From NCBI GenBank assembly GCA_016793185.1, contig JAEUIK010000018.1, positions 1 through 13,882 of the forward strand: a stretch of 13,882 bases of DNA, in the 5' to 3' direction. Shown here in pieces: positions 1-7,277 of this stretch. This DNA is from Planctomycetaceae bacterium (GTDB taxonomy: Bacteria; Planctomycetota; Planctomycetia; Pirellulales; JAEUIK01). How positions within the stretch are numbered: the stretch's first letter is position 1; each line of letters begins with the position of its first letter. The notes under the pieces were generated by a model, which was not told the DNA's origin, ran no database searches, and saw only the letters and a program-made list of their open reading frames with translations. The position numbers and the translations under genes are program-made.

Positions 1-102
1 CGACGACAATTCTACGACCAACAAACCGACGCTTTTACCCAACGCATCAAACACCCAAAAACCAGGCAGCGCGTCCGAGAATTCCTAAAAATGGCCGCGT
101 GA
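1..102 (+). CDS. 3' end of an unrecognised protein gene (partial)
   Basis: The first 102 bases read through in frame 1 without a stop and end at TGA (100-102), giving the last 33 residues of a protein. The visible tail is basic and polar, ending in the stretch KTRQRVREFLKMAA. Codon use is noticeably richer in A and poorer in G+C than the genes that follow, which would suit a horizontally acquired or mobile gene, but no diagnostic motif is visible and I do not recognise the family. The start lies outside the window. It could also be a chance open frame, although the abrupt change to palindromic non-coding DNA just after the stop argues for a real gene end. Confidence 0.45.
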   Translation, partial: RRQFYDQQTDAFTQRIKHPKTRQRVREFLKMAA

Positions 103-219
103 TTCTGCTCACTTTGAGTCTGTGAGGCCGGCCGTGCTTTGTTCTGTTGATTTACGCCGACAGCGGGGCTCCCTCGCCCTGGCCCTTTCCCAGCGGGAGA
201 AGGAGAAATACGTAGGGCC

Positions 220-265
220 GGCCTCGAAGAGGCCAGCTCCAGAAGACCGAGGTCGCTGACCTCGG
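220..265. repeat. Pair of adjacent inverted repeats
   Basis: Two perfect hairpins sit 12 bases apart: GGCCTC-gaa-GAGGCC (220-234) and CCGAGGTC-gct-GACCTCGG (247-265). Neither is followed by a T run, so they do not look like simple terminators. Tight 3-base loops and GC-rich arms are typical of dispersed intergenic palindromes in high-GC genomes. Whether this unit is repeated elsewhere in the genome cannot be seen here; no second copy occurs in this window. Confidence 0.55.
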
Positions 266-310
266 CTACAGAAGCGGCGCGACAACGGCGACCTCACGGA
301 TTTTCTTCGG

Positions 311-334
311 GCTTTGTGCCTTCGTGCCTTCGTG
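311..334. repeat. Short tandem 8-mer repeat (CACGAAGG on minus strand)
   Basis: Three consecutive 8-mers read gctttgtg, ccttcgtg, ccttcgtg on the plus strand; on the minus strand the unit is CACGAAGG. It lies just downstream of the SDR stop codon. From general knowledge, runs of CACGAAGG/CACAAAGG-like units are frequent in intergenic DNA of planctomycetes and other environmental bacteria. Function is unknown. Confidence 0.5.
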
Positions 335-356
335 GTTACTCCCCGCGCTCTCCTCC

Positions 357-1124
357 CTACTTCGGCGCCATGCGGATTGCGCCGTCGAGGCGGATCGTTT
401 CGCCGTTGAGCATCGTGTTCTCGATGATGTGGACGGCCAACGCGCCGAACTCGCTGGGGCGTCCCAGCCGCGGCGGAAAGGGCACCTGCAGTCCCAGCGA
501 TTTCTTCGCTTCCTCGGGCAGCATCGCCATCATGGGCGTGTCGAACAACCCCGGGGCGATCGTCACCACGCGGACGCCGAACTTGGCCAGCTCGCGGGCG
601 ATGGGGAGCGTCATGCCGACCACGCCTCCCTTCGAGGCCGAATAGGCGGCCTGCCCGATCTGGCCGTCGAAGGCCGCCACCGAGGCGGTGTTGATCAGCA
701 CGCCCCGCTCTCCTTCGCTATCGGGGTCGGCGGTGATCATGGCCGCGGCCGCCAGGCGAATCACGTTGAAGGTGCCGATGAGGTTCACCTTGACCACCAG
801 CGAAAAGGCATCGAGATCGTGCGGCCCTTCCTTGCCCACCACGCGAATGGCGGTGCCGATGCCGGCGCAGTTGACCGCGCCGTGCAAATCGCCGTAGGTG
901 TCGAGGGCCAACTGGATCGCCCCCTGCACGCTGGCAGCGTCGACGACGTCGGTCTTGATAAAGCGGGCTTGCTTCCCGAGGCGGGATTCGGCCTCTTTGC
1001 CGGCCGATTCGTTCAGATCGGCCAGGATCGCGTTCCCCCCGCCGGCGATGATCCGCTCGGCCGTGGCCAAACCGAGTCCGCTGCCGCCCCCCGTGATCAG
1101 AAACGTATTCCCCTGAACCTTCAT
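357..1124 (-). CDS. Short-chain dehydrogenase/reductase (SDR), 3-hydroxyacyl-CoA dehydrogenase type 2-like
   Basis: Predicted cytosolic NAD(P)-dependent oxidoreductase of the classical SDR family, 255 aa, the usual length. The Rossmann glycine motif TGGGSGLG is at residues 11-18. An acidic residue at the end of strand beta-2 (D36, in ILADLNE) suggests NAD rather than NADP. NCAG follows, then the active-site serine in NTASVAAF and the catalytic YSASK (Y161, K165), then PGLFDTPM. The C-terminal part (VPFPPRLGRPSEFG, then an IRLDGAIRM ending) resembles type-2 3-hydroxyacyl-CoA / 2-methyl-3-hydroxybutyryl-CoA dehydrogenases, so a role in fatty-acid or branched-chain acyl-CoA oxidation is likely but substrate is inferred. 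The ATG at 1124 is chosen because AAGAGGG lies 9 bases upstream and the glycine motif then starts at the family's usual place; an in-frame extension upstream to 1325 lacks family similarity. It is divergent from the lysA-like gene. Confidence 0.93.
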   Translation of the reverse strand: MKVQGNTFLITGGGSGLGLATAERIIAGGGNAILADLNESAGKEAESRLGKQARFIKTDVVDAASVQGAIQLALDTYGDLHGAVNCAGIGTAIRVVGKEGPHDLDAFSLVVKVNLIGTFNVIRLAAAAMITADPDSEGERGVLINTASVAAFDGQIGQAAYSASKGGVVGMTLPIARELAKFGVRVVTIAPGLFDTPMMAMLPEEAKKSLGLQVPFPPRLGRPSEFGALAVHIIENTMLNGETIRLDGAIRMAPK

Positions 1125-1475
1125 CGGAAAATTCCCTCTTAGTGAGATGGCGAACTCGACTGGGACCCACGGAAGCGTGCCCATTCTAGCGGCGACGAAG
1201 CCGGAACGCACCCAACTTGGTCCAGGGGTTGGCCCGGCATGGAACACCTCTATCACTGCTGGCGGCGCTCGCCGCTCGACCTGGGAATTCAGTCGGCCTG
1301 CCGGTGGCAACCGCAGACGTGCCACACGCCGGCGCGGCGGCGGGCCCCTTTGCCCCTGACGGCCGCTTTGCTAGCCTGTGAGCGTCGCGGCCAGTCGCCG
1401 GCCGGCGACGGTTGGCGGCCCCCCTTCGCGCCCCGGCCGATCCGGTTTGCCTACGAGCCAGGAGACGTATCGCAC
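1125..1475. other. Divergent intergenic region between SDR and lysA
   Basis: About 350 bases with no supportable gene. It must hold promoters for both flanking genes. One plus-strand candidate is listed separately (about 1349-1376). The open frame running through it in frame with lysA has no similarity to the decarboxylase family and ends against a good ribosome binding site, so it is treated as non-coding. Confidence 0.55.
1349..1376 (+). promoter_or_regulatory. Possible extended -10 promoter for the lysA-like gene
   Basis: TTGCCC, a 16-base spacer, then TAGCCT preceded by TGC (an extended -10 arrangement, TGnTAnnnT). It would leave a leader of about 95 bases before the lysA start at 1476. 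The match to consensus is modest, and a similar TAGC(C/T)T box occurs upstream of other genes in the window. Confidence 0.3.
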
Positions 1476-2750
1476 ATGCCCACGCGCACCTCGTTCTCTC
1501 CTTTTCGCACCGAGATCGCCGGGATCCCCGTCGCAGAGCTCGCCCAGCGCTATGGCACGCCGACCTACGTGTACGACTCGGCCCAGATCGCCGAGCGGAT
1601 CGACGATCTGAAAGCCTTCGACGTCGTTCGCTACGCTCAGAAGGCCTGCTCGAATATCGCGATTCTCGATTTCTGCCGCCGCCGCGGCGTGCTGGTCGAT
1701 GCCGTGAGCTACGGCGAAATGCGCCGCGCGATGGCCGCCGGCTACACCCCCGCCGGCAATCCCCCTCCGATCATCTTTACGGCCGACATCTTCGATCGCG
1801 AGGCGCTCGATTTCGTCGTCGAGCAAGGGATCCACGTCAACTGCGGCTCGCCCGACATGATCGCCCAGCTCGGGCAGCGGGCGCCCGGACGCGAGATCAC
1901 GCTCCGCATCAATCCCGGCTTCGGCCACGGGCATAGCCAAAAGACAAACACCGGCGGCGAGCAATCGAAGCATGGCATTTGGCGTGAACAGCTGGCCGAC
2001 TGCCTCTACCAGGCCGACCATCACGGGCTCTCCGTCACCGGCCTGCACATGCATATCGGGTCGGGCACCGACTTGGAGCATCTCGCGCAGGTTGTCGGAG
2101 CGATGGAAGAAGCGGCCGCCGAATTGGGACGCAGCCTCCGTTCGATCAGCGTCGGCGGCGGACTCCCGATCCCCTATCGCGAGGGTGACGATTACGTCGA
2201 TCTGGCCGCGTACTACGACCTCTGGAACGCCGCCCGCGCTCGCCTGGCCTCCGCCGTGGGCCACGAGCTGCATCTCGAGATCGAGCCCGGCCGGTATCTC
2301 GTCGCCGAGAGCGGCTACCTTGTGACCGAAATCAGGGCGATCAAGCAGATGGGCAAGAACACCTTCTACCTGGTCGACGCCGGATTCAACAATCTGGCCC
2401 GGCCGATCCTCTACGGGGCGTATCACCCGATGTCGATCGTCAGCACCCGCGGCAGTGGCGAACGCCCGCTGCAGGACGTCGTGGTCGGCGGCCCGCTGTG
2501 CGAGTCGGGCGACATCTTCACGCAGGAGGAGGGGGGCTACGTGGCCACCCGGGCCCTGCCGGCCGCCGAGGTCGGCGACCTGCTGGTGATCGAGAAGGCG
2601 GGAGCCTACGGCTCGGTGATGGGCTCGAACTACAACTCGAAGCCGCTGGCCCCCGAAGTGCTGATCGCCGACGGCAAATCGCATCTCATCCGCGCGCGGC
2701 AATCGTTCGACGACCTGATCCGGGGAGAATCGATCCCCCAGATCGATTGA
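1476..2750 (+). CDS. lysA: Diaminopimelate decarboxylase-like PLP enzyme (LysA family)
   Basis: Fold-type III (alanine-racemase-like) PLP decarboxylase, 424 aa, the usual LysA length. The family reaction is meso-diaminopimelate to L-lysine plus CO2, the last step of lysine synthesis, in the cytosol. Visible motifs: PLP lysine K56 in YAQKACSN (canonical YAxKANSN); HMHIGSGT in the barrel; GGGLPIPY phosphate-binding glycine stretch; EPGRYLV; DAGFNNLARP; the active-site cysteine C342 in GPLCESGD; and GAYGSVMGSNYNSKP near the C-terminus. Several of these deviate slightly from textbook LysA (KACSN for KANSN, HIGSG for HIGSQ, FNNL for MNDL), so a related decarboxylase specificity is possible. The ATG at 1476 is chosen for the upstream GGAG about 11 bases away and because family similarity begins right after it; the frame is open far upstream but unlike any LysA N-terminus. 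Confidence 0.88.
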   Translation: MPTRTSFSPFRTEIAGIPVAELAQRYGTPTYVYDSAQIAERIDDLKAFDVVRYAQKACSNIAILDFCRRRGVLVDAVSYGEMRRAMAAGYTPAGNPPPIIFTADIFDREALDFVVEQGIHVNCGSPDMIAQLGQRAPGREITLRINPGFGHGHSQKTNTGGEQSKHGIWREQLADCLYQADHHGLSVTGLHMHIGSGTDLEHLAQVVGAMEEAAAELGRSLRSISVGGGLPIPYREGDDYVDLAAYYDLWNAARARLASAVGHELHLEIEPGRYLVAESGYLVTEIRAIKQMGKNTFYLVDAGFNNLARPILYGAYHPMSIVSTRGSGERPLQDVVVGGPLCESGDIFTQEEGGYVATRALPAAEVGDLLVIEKAGAYGSVMGSNYNSKPLAPEVLIADGKSHLIRARQSFDDLIRGESIPQID

Positions 2751-2999
2751 CGCAAACCGATTATTGTCAACGAATTACGCCATGACACCGATCTCGGTTC
2801 GGAGCGCGATCGGCGCTCGCTCGGGGCGGGCGTCCCGGCCAGCAGATCGCCCAGCGATCGAGAGCGCGCGAATTCGCTCCCGCTCCGGTTGGCTCGCCGC
2901 CGATGAACTCGTATGATTGCTAGGGATTCGTGAAATTTTTCTCAAAGCCGGCGCGGGCCCTCGGCTCGCCGCCTGGCTTGTGTTTCGAGGATACCACCG
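2751..2999. other. Intergenic region upstream of the Fe-S protein gene
   Basis: No gene is seen. The stretch contains the promoter candidate at 2889-2917 and, immediately after lysA, a weak 5-bp inverted repeat (TTGAC...GTCAA) without a T tract. Confidence 0.5.
2889..2917 (+). promoter_or_regulatory. Sigma-70-type promoter for the Fe-S protein gene
   Basis: TTGGCT (2889-2894), a 17-base spacer, and TATGAT (2912-2917, 5 of 6 consensus bases). Transcription would start near 2924, giving an untranslated leader of about 75 bases before the ATG at 3000. This is the best canonical promoter among the housekeeping genes in the window. Confidence 0.6.
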
Positions 3000-3395
3000 A
3001 TGGCCAAACAGGGCCCTCGCAAGAAGCTCCCCAAGGAACTCGCCGTCATCAATGCCGACAACTGCACCGGCTGCGAGGCGTGTCTTGAGGTCTGTCCCGT
3101 CGATTGCATCATGAAGATCCAGCAGTACCCCGGCATGCCGGGCATGCAATCGTGGTGCGAGATCGACATCGAACGCTGCGTGGGCTGCGAAGTCTGCGTG
3201 CAGATCCCGCGGAAGAAGACCGATCCCTACATACTCACGGTCTGCCCTTGGAACGCGATCGAGATGGTGCCGACCACGCAGGTCGCCCAGGTCGTCGCAC
3301 AGATCGGCGGCCCCCCCGAATACATCTACGACAACTGGGATCGCCTCGTCGGTACGGCCCAGCACCTGGCCGAGCTCAAGGCCGAGACGGGCTGA
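3000..3395 (+). CDS. Ferredoxin-like protein with two [4Fe-4S] cluster motifs
   Basis: A 131-aa soluble protein, predicted electron carrier. The first cluster motif is canonical: C22, C25, C28, C32 followed by P (CTGCEACLEVCP). The second has C60, C63, C66 but its fourth cysteine, C82-P, comes 16 residues later, so an extra loop (VQIPRKKTDPYI...) is inserted between third and fourth ligands. Further cysteines (C36, C53) lie between the motifs. The C-terminal 45 residues carry no motif and contain an aromatic stretch (EYIYDNWDRL). The start ATG has GAGG about 9 bases upstream. Bacterial-type 2x[4Fe-4S] ferredoxins are known to feed low-potential electrons to oxidoreductases; the partner here is unknown. 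It is a lone gene with its own promoter, facing the minus-strand hydrolase gene across a 59-base gap. Confidence 0.88.
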   Translation: MAKQGPRKKLPKELAVINADNCTGCEACLEVCPVDCIMKIQQYPGMPGMQSWCEIDIERCVGCEVCVQIPRKKTDPYILTVCPWNAIEMVPTTQVAQVVAQIGGPPEYIYDNWDRLVGTAQHLAELKAETG

Positions 3396-3454
3396 GCGCC
3401 GCTCTCCTCCAGGGAGGGATGTCCCCGGCTCAATCGATTCGCGACGGCGCCGCT

Positions 3455-4600
3455 TCAGGCGTAGAACGCCTTGACCGTCTGCTCGATGTGAAAGAGCAGC
3501 CACTCGGGGCGCGTGTAAACCGCGTGCCCCGCATGATGCTCGGGGAGCGCGACCTTGGGCTGGCCGTAATCGACCAGCAGCGTCGTCCCCTCATCAGGCA
3601 CCCGCGCTCCAACCTTCAGCCGCTCGAGTGGCGCGCGCGGCGACACGTTGGCTTCGAGCAACTTTCCCAGCCGGCGATCGGCGCGCCACGTGCGCCACGC
3701 CAGGATCCCCGGCGGGATGTTCGTCCCCGCGATGCCGAACTGCTGCACGTAGTCGCCGTCGTAGGCCTCGAGCAGGTGCTCGGGCGTGGGCGGAAACGGG
3801 GCCAGGTACTCCGGCAGCCCAACTGCCGGATGATGGTTGATCACGTTCAGCAAGCGCGCGTAGCCCCCCGAGTCCCAGCCATAGCGGATCGGCGTGCCGA
3901 ACGTCACGAGATCCAACTGCGGGCACCAGGCGGCGACCGGCCGGCGGAGCAGCAAGCGCCGCACGCGCTCCCAGACCGGAATATCGATGCAGCCCGTCGG
4001 CCAACGATAATAGGGCCGCGCGGCGCGAAAGAACTCGACAAGGGTCGGCCGCTCGGCCGCGAGCAGATTCGTCGCCAGGGCGAAGACATTGCCGGCATGG
4101 CTGTGTCCCCACAGCAGGAGGCGGCGCGTCGCATCGAGCTGCAATCGCGAGATCTCGTCGATGAGACGCACGGCGCCGTCGGCCCGCCCGATATGGTCGT
4201 TGCGACTCGACCAGCTGAAGATCCGCACCGGCAGCGTGCCGGGGGGCAAGGCCAATCCCCGCGTGAGCAGCTCGACGTGGTGTGGCGTGTAGTTGCCGAC
4301 GTCGCCGAAGAGGCGCCCGACGAGGAGCTTGGCCACATCGGTCAGCGGTTGCTGAAGTCCCGGGACGACGCGGAGGATCTCCGCGGCGATCCCCAGGGCG
4401 TCGGTGCCGACGAAGGTGCCGTGCACCAGGTAGAGCCCCGCGACCCGCGCGTCCTGCAAGCGTTCGCCCGCGGCGCGAAATCTCGTCCGCTGTTCGGCGC
4501 TATCCAGCGGCGGTGGCGGCGCTGGTTGCAGCAGGCGATAGGGCGAAGTGGGGCGCGTGCGGACGTACGCCTGGTGCCGAAACCGATTGTGCGCTGGCAT
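3455..4600 (-). CDS. Alpha/beta-hydrolase fold protein (putative lipase/esterase-like)
   Basis: A 381-aa protein with features of an alpha/beta hydrolase: YLVHGTFVG (oxyanion-hole HG motif, about residues 57-65) and a nucleophile elbow WGHSHAGN with serine S167 (GxSxG form). A late histidine, for example in HHAGHAVYTRPE near the C-terminus, could complete a catalytic triad. No signal peptide or membrane segment is evident, so it is likely cytosolic. The N-terminal 50 residues are Pro/Arg-rich and may be disordered. The start at 4600 is supported by AGGGA a few bases upstream; it makes the gene overlap the preceding phosphoesterase gene by 101 bases in another frame. A later non-ATG start cannot be excluded. 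The two genes are almost certainly co-transcribed. The substrate is unknown. Confidence 0.75.
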   Translation of the reverse strand: MPAHNRFRHQAYVRTRPTSPYRLLQPAPPPPLDSAEQRTRFRAAGERLQDARVAGLYLVHGTFVGTDALGIAAEILRVVPGLQQPLTDVAKLLVGRLFGDVGNYTPHHVELLTRGLALPPGTLPVRIFSWSSRNDHIGRADGAVRLIDEISRLQLDATRRLLLWGHSHAGNVFALATNLLAAERPTLVEFFRAARPYYRWPTGCIDIPVWERVRRLLLRRPVAAWCPQLDLVTFGTPIRYGWDSGGYARLLNVINHHPAVGLPEYLAPFPPTPEHLLEAYDGDYVQQFGIAGTNIPPGILAWRTWRADRRLGKLLEANVSPRAPLERLKVGARVPDEGTTLLVDYGQPKVALPEHHAGHAVYTRPEWLLFHIEQTVKAFYA

Positions 4601-6005
4601 GCATTCCCTGCGGCGGCTGCGCTGGATCGATGCGCAAGGTAGGAAGGTCCGACGGCGCCAGGCCGAGCGTGCCGGTCCAGGTCTCGTAGGGACGCCCGCA
4701 CCGCTCGTCGCCCTGGTAGAACGCCAGGTAGGTCATCGAATCGGACGCAATGAATTCGTGTTCGTTGGGGGCGAGCGCGGTGGGACGATGCACCCGCCGC
4801 CACGTGCCCGAGTTGAAATAGGTCTGGTTGAGCACGTAGCCCTCGGCGTAGCTCGCGTCGAGCGGCACCGATTCGGGATGGTGCGTGTGACCATACACGA
4901 CATGCTTGGCCCGGCGGTTGCGGAAATCCTGCTCGGCCAGCGCGCTGCGCGCGTAAGATGCCTCGCCGGAACCCCGGAGGCCGTTGATCCAGTTGAGGAT
5001 CGAGCTGGCCCAGCCGATCGAGATATGCTTGGAGAACTTCAGCATGTTCTGCAGCCCGTCGACCAGGTCGTTGGGGCTCCAGGTATCGCGCTGCCGGACG
5101 AAGGGGAGCGAGAGGAAGCGATCGGCCAGCCCGTCCCACACGCGCTTGACCTGCTGCCGCTGCGAGGCGAACGGGCAGGTGCGCTCCAGCAATCCGTCGA
5201 TCCAGACCGGCACCAGCAAGAGCGGGCGCACGTTGTCGAGCTCGCGGAGGCCGAAGAGCGTCGCCTGCGGAAGATCGCTGGCCAGCTCGTTCTCCACGGC
5301 CGCGGCAAACCGGTTCAAGAGCTCGATCACGATCGCGTCGCCCAGGCTACTCGCGTCGCGGTGCCCTTCGAAGTTGAACGGATCGTAGAGATCGCCATGC
5401 CGGGCAAACACCTTGTGCCGGCGCATGACATCGAGGATCTCGTCGCTCTCGTTCGGATCGTGCGCGAACGGCTGATCGGGGCGATTCGCCAGGCCCATAC
5501 TGCGGGCGACGGATTGCCGCAGGGGATGGTAGGCCGGTCCGGGCAGGTGAAAGAACCAGTCGTGATTCCCCACGAGATAGTGAATGCCGACCGCGACGGG
5601 CTGGCGCGGCACGCCATAGGCGGGCTTGCCGGCGGCCGTTGCCGGCGGGATCGTGATGGCCTGCCCGTGACCCACGGCGCGGAGCATCTGGAACGCGCGG
5701 TCGTTCTGTCGGAGGATGTCGCCCGTGATTTGCGTGACGATGTTGACGAACTCGGGCTGTTGCGGACTGGTCCAGGGGCGGACCGCGTTTTGCGTCCCCC
5801 AGCGCGACGAGCGAATAACGTCGAGCACGTCGCCGAGCAACACGATCTCAAAGCGGTCGATCGGTCGATACTTGCCGTCAACGCGCCACGAGGCGTTAAT
5901 CGCCAGATCCACGAGGCGTTCGTAGAAGATATCGAACGCGCCCGAGGAGATCGTCTGGCCGCTCGTGCCGTCGGTGAGGTGCAGATCGCTGATGATAACG
6001 AGCAT
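4500..6005 (-). CDS. Calcineurin-like metallophosphoesterase
   Basis: A 501-aa protein with the full set of metallophosphatase metal-binding motifs: SDLHL (D7, H9), LLGDVLD (D59, D62), VGNHDW (N147, H148, D149), a histidine in ARHGDLYD, and YGHTHHPE (GHxH) in the C-terminal half, followed by NSGTW. These bind a dinuclear metal centre and hydrolyse phosphoesters; the family ranges from nucleases to nucleotide and phospholipid-derivative hydrolases, so the substrate is open. A large insert between NHD and GHTH makes it longer than the typical 250-300 aa core. The last 40 residues are Ala/Pro/Ser-rich and overlap the next gene. The start at 6005 is chosen because beta-strand MLVIISDLHL begins the domain directly and AGGGA lies about 10 bases upstream; an upstream in-frame ATG at 6113 would add unrelated sequence. 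Confidence 0.88.
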   Translation of the reverse strand: MLVIISDLHLTDGTSGQTISSGAFDIFYERLVDLAINASWRVDGKYRPIDRFEIVLLGDVLDVIRSSRWGTQNAVRPWTSPQQPEFVNIVTQITGDILRQNDRAFQMLRAVGHGQAITIPPATAAGKPAYGVPRQPVAVGIHYLVGNHDWFFHLPGPAYHPLRQSVARSMGLANRPDQPFAHDPNESDEILDVMRRHKVFARHGDLYDPFNFEGHRDASSLGDAIVIELLNRFAAAVENELASDLPQATLFGLRELDNVRPLLLVPVWIDGLLERTCPFASQRQQVKRVWDGLADRFLSLPFVRQRDTWSPNDLVDGLQNMLKFSKHISIGWASSILNWINGLRGSGEASYARSALAEQDFRNRRAKHVVYGHTHHPESVPLDASYAEGYVLNQTYFNSGTWRRVHRPTALAPNEHEFIASDSMTYLAFYQGDERCGRPYETWTGTLGLAPSDLPTLRIDPAQPPQGMHASAQSVSAPGVRPHAPHFALSPAATSAATAAG

Positions 6006-6597
6006 GACAAACGTCCCTGTCGACCACGGTTCGCGACGTCCTGCCGCGGCGGAAATCGGGGTGCACCTCGGGCGCGGCGTCGCGCGCCTGAGAGGGCGCC
6101 TCTGGTGGTGCATATCGACCCCCGACCGTGACGAAGTTCAGGTCTATTCCCGCAGCGCAAGCTGAAACGCGTTTGGCGCAGGGAGTTGCGCCCGCGCGCA
6201 GCGGCAAAGTCAACGAAGCTTGCCCAGCGTCTGCGGCCCGACGGTCACGCGGCGCCGGCGTGGTCCCGCGATTAGCTAGCAGCGACGGCACTGGCGGGGG
6301 AGCGGTCGCCGCGAAAAATGCTCTTGCCGCGCGCGCCGCGGCTTGGGTAATGTCCGCCCCCTGAACCGCAGGGAAGCGCGTGCTCGGTGCTTCATGTCTA
6401 TTCCGAGCCTCCGCTTTCCGGCACGGCGCTGCCAATCCCATCGCTTGAATCGGCCTCCACGACAGATTGCACGACCGCGCCACGGGAATCGCGTTCGCGC
6501 GCGGCTGCGCGGGCGCGGCAGGCATTCGGCGAGGGGGACGGGCGGCGCCAGCGGCTAGCTTGCGGCACAGGGCGCCTTGGCGATAAAGGGTAGAGCC
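6006..6597. other. Divergent intergenic region, about 590 bases, no supportable gene
   Basis: Several short open frames occur but none has a ribosome binding site plus recognisable sequence. It contains a perfect 6-bp inverted repeat with 6-base loop at 6175-6192 (GGCGCA/TGCGCC), a GCTAGC site at about 6274 on the side of the phosphoesterase gene, and a similar GGCTAGCTTG box at about 6552 some 40 bases before the next plus-strand gene. These may be promoter elements, but the match to consensus is weak. Confidence 0.5.
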
Positions 6598-7107
6598 GTG
6601 TCTCGCATTCGGATCGCGGCGTGGATCGCAGCCAGCGGCTGCCTCATCGGTGTCATCGCAGCCCGGGCGGGCGAACCCAGCAGCACGCAAATCGCCCAAA
6701 AGTATTGGCACGCATTTCTCGACGGCAACGCCGCCGAGTTGGGCAAGTGCTACGCCCCCCGCGTGATGCTCAAGGCAGGCTCCGAGCTCCTCAAGAGCGA
6801 CTATGGCCTGAATGTCACCGGCGACCGCAAGCAGGACCTCGAGTTCGATCGCGAGCAGGTCATCAAGGCCTACCGGCTCCTCTTCGAGCGGATCGGCAAG
6901 TCGGTCTGGATCGAACGGGGCAAGCGCCTCCGCGACTGCCGGATGACCTTCGTGACGCAAATGGACAATCCGCCGCTCTTCGAGCAGTTCCGCTGCCAGC
7001 CCGCCGATCTGCTGGTGCAGGTTCACACGAGCCCCGACGATCTCTACTTCGCGATTCGCCAGGACACGGCGGGCCACTGGTGGGTCGTCGCCGAGTGCTT
7101 CGACTGA
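6598..7107 (+). CDS. Small exported NTF2/SnoaL-like protein
   Basis: A 169-aa protein starting at GTG 6598, with AAAGGG about 7 bases upstream. An in-frame TTG at 6577 is possible but has no better binding site. Residues 1-25 form a signal peptide: an Arg-bearing start, a hydrophobic core (AAWIAASGCLIGVIAA), and a probable cleavage after ARA. A lipobox reading around SGC is weak. The mature part begins with a helix (IAQKYWHAFLDGNAAELGKCYAPRVML) typical of NTF2-like/SnoaL cone folds, and ends with strands such as DLYFAIRQ and HWWVVAECFD. Such folds serve as small ligand-binding or assembly domains; no catalytic residues can be assigned. It sits 170 bases upstream of another exported protein in the same direction. 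Confidence 0.72.
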   Translation: MSRIRIAAWIAASGCLIGVIAARAGEPSSTQIAQKYWHAFLDGNAAELGKCYAPRVMLKAGSELLKSDYGLNVTGDRKQDLEFDREQVIKAYRLLFERIGKSVWIERGKRLRDCRMTFVTQMDNPPLFEQFRCQPADLLVQVHTSPDDLYFAIRQDTAGHWWVVAECFD

Positions 7108-7277
7108 CGAACGCTCCGCTCGTTTCTCCCGACTTCCGCGACCGGGTACTCCCCGGGGCATGCCCCGTGCAGCGCTCCCCGAGTGGCACTCGCGCTCGTC
7201 AGCGGCTAGCCTGAAGCGGGTCGGCGCGCCAGGCCGGTGCCGTGCGCCTGCCGCCCGTTGCTCGGAAGGAGAGAGAC

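Larger units (their letters stand above)
103..356. other. Intergenic, palindrome-rich, no gene
   Basis: No supportable gene lies between the partial gene at the left edge and the minus-strand SDR gene. The stretch holds two tight inverted repeats (about 220-265) and a short tandem 8-mer (311-334), listed separately. No clear rho-independent terminator with a T tract is seen for either flanking gene. Confidence 0.6.

Noticed and set aside
1371..2702. Long minus-strand open frame opposite lysA
   Set aside because: Antisense shadow of the decarboxylase, with no motif and no ribosome binding site that I can see.
3104..4642. Plus-strand open frame spanning the Fe-S gene end and the hydrolase gene
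   Set aside because: It runs out of frame through one gene and antisense to another; no domain is recognisable.
4548..6131. Long plus-strand open frame opposite the phosphoesterase gene
   Set aside because: It is the antisense shadow of a gene with clear metallophosphatase motifs. Its translation is low-complexity (Arg/Glu/Val-rich) with no recognisable domain; long antisense frames are expected in high-GC DNA.
6128..6593. Short plus-strand open frames in the divergent spacer
   Set aside because: They lack ribosome binding sites and recognisable sequence, and overlap each other; typical chance frames in GC-rich DNA.
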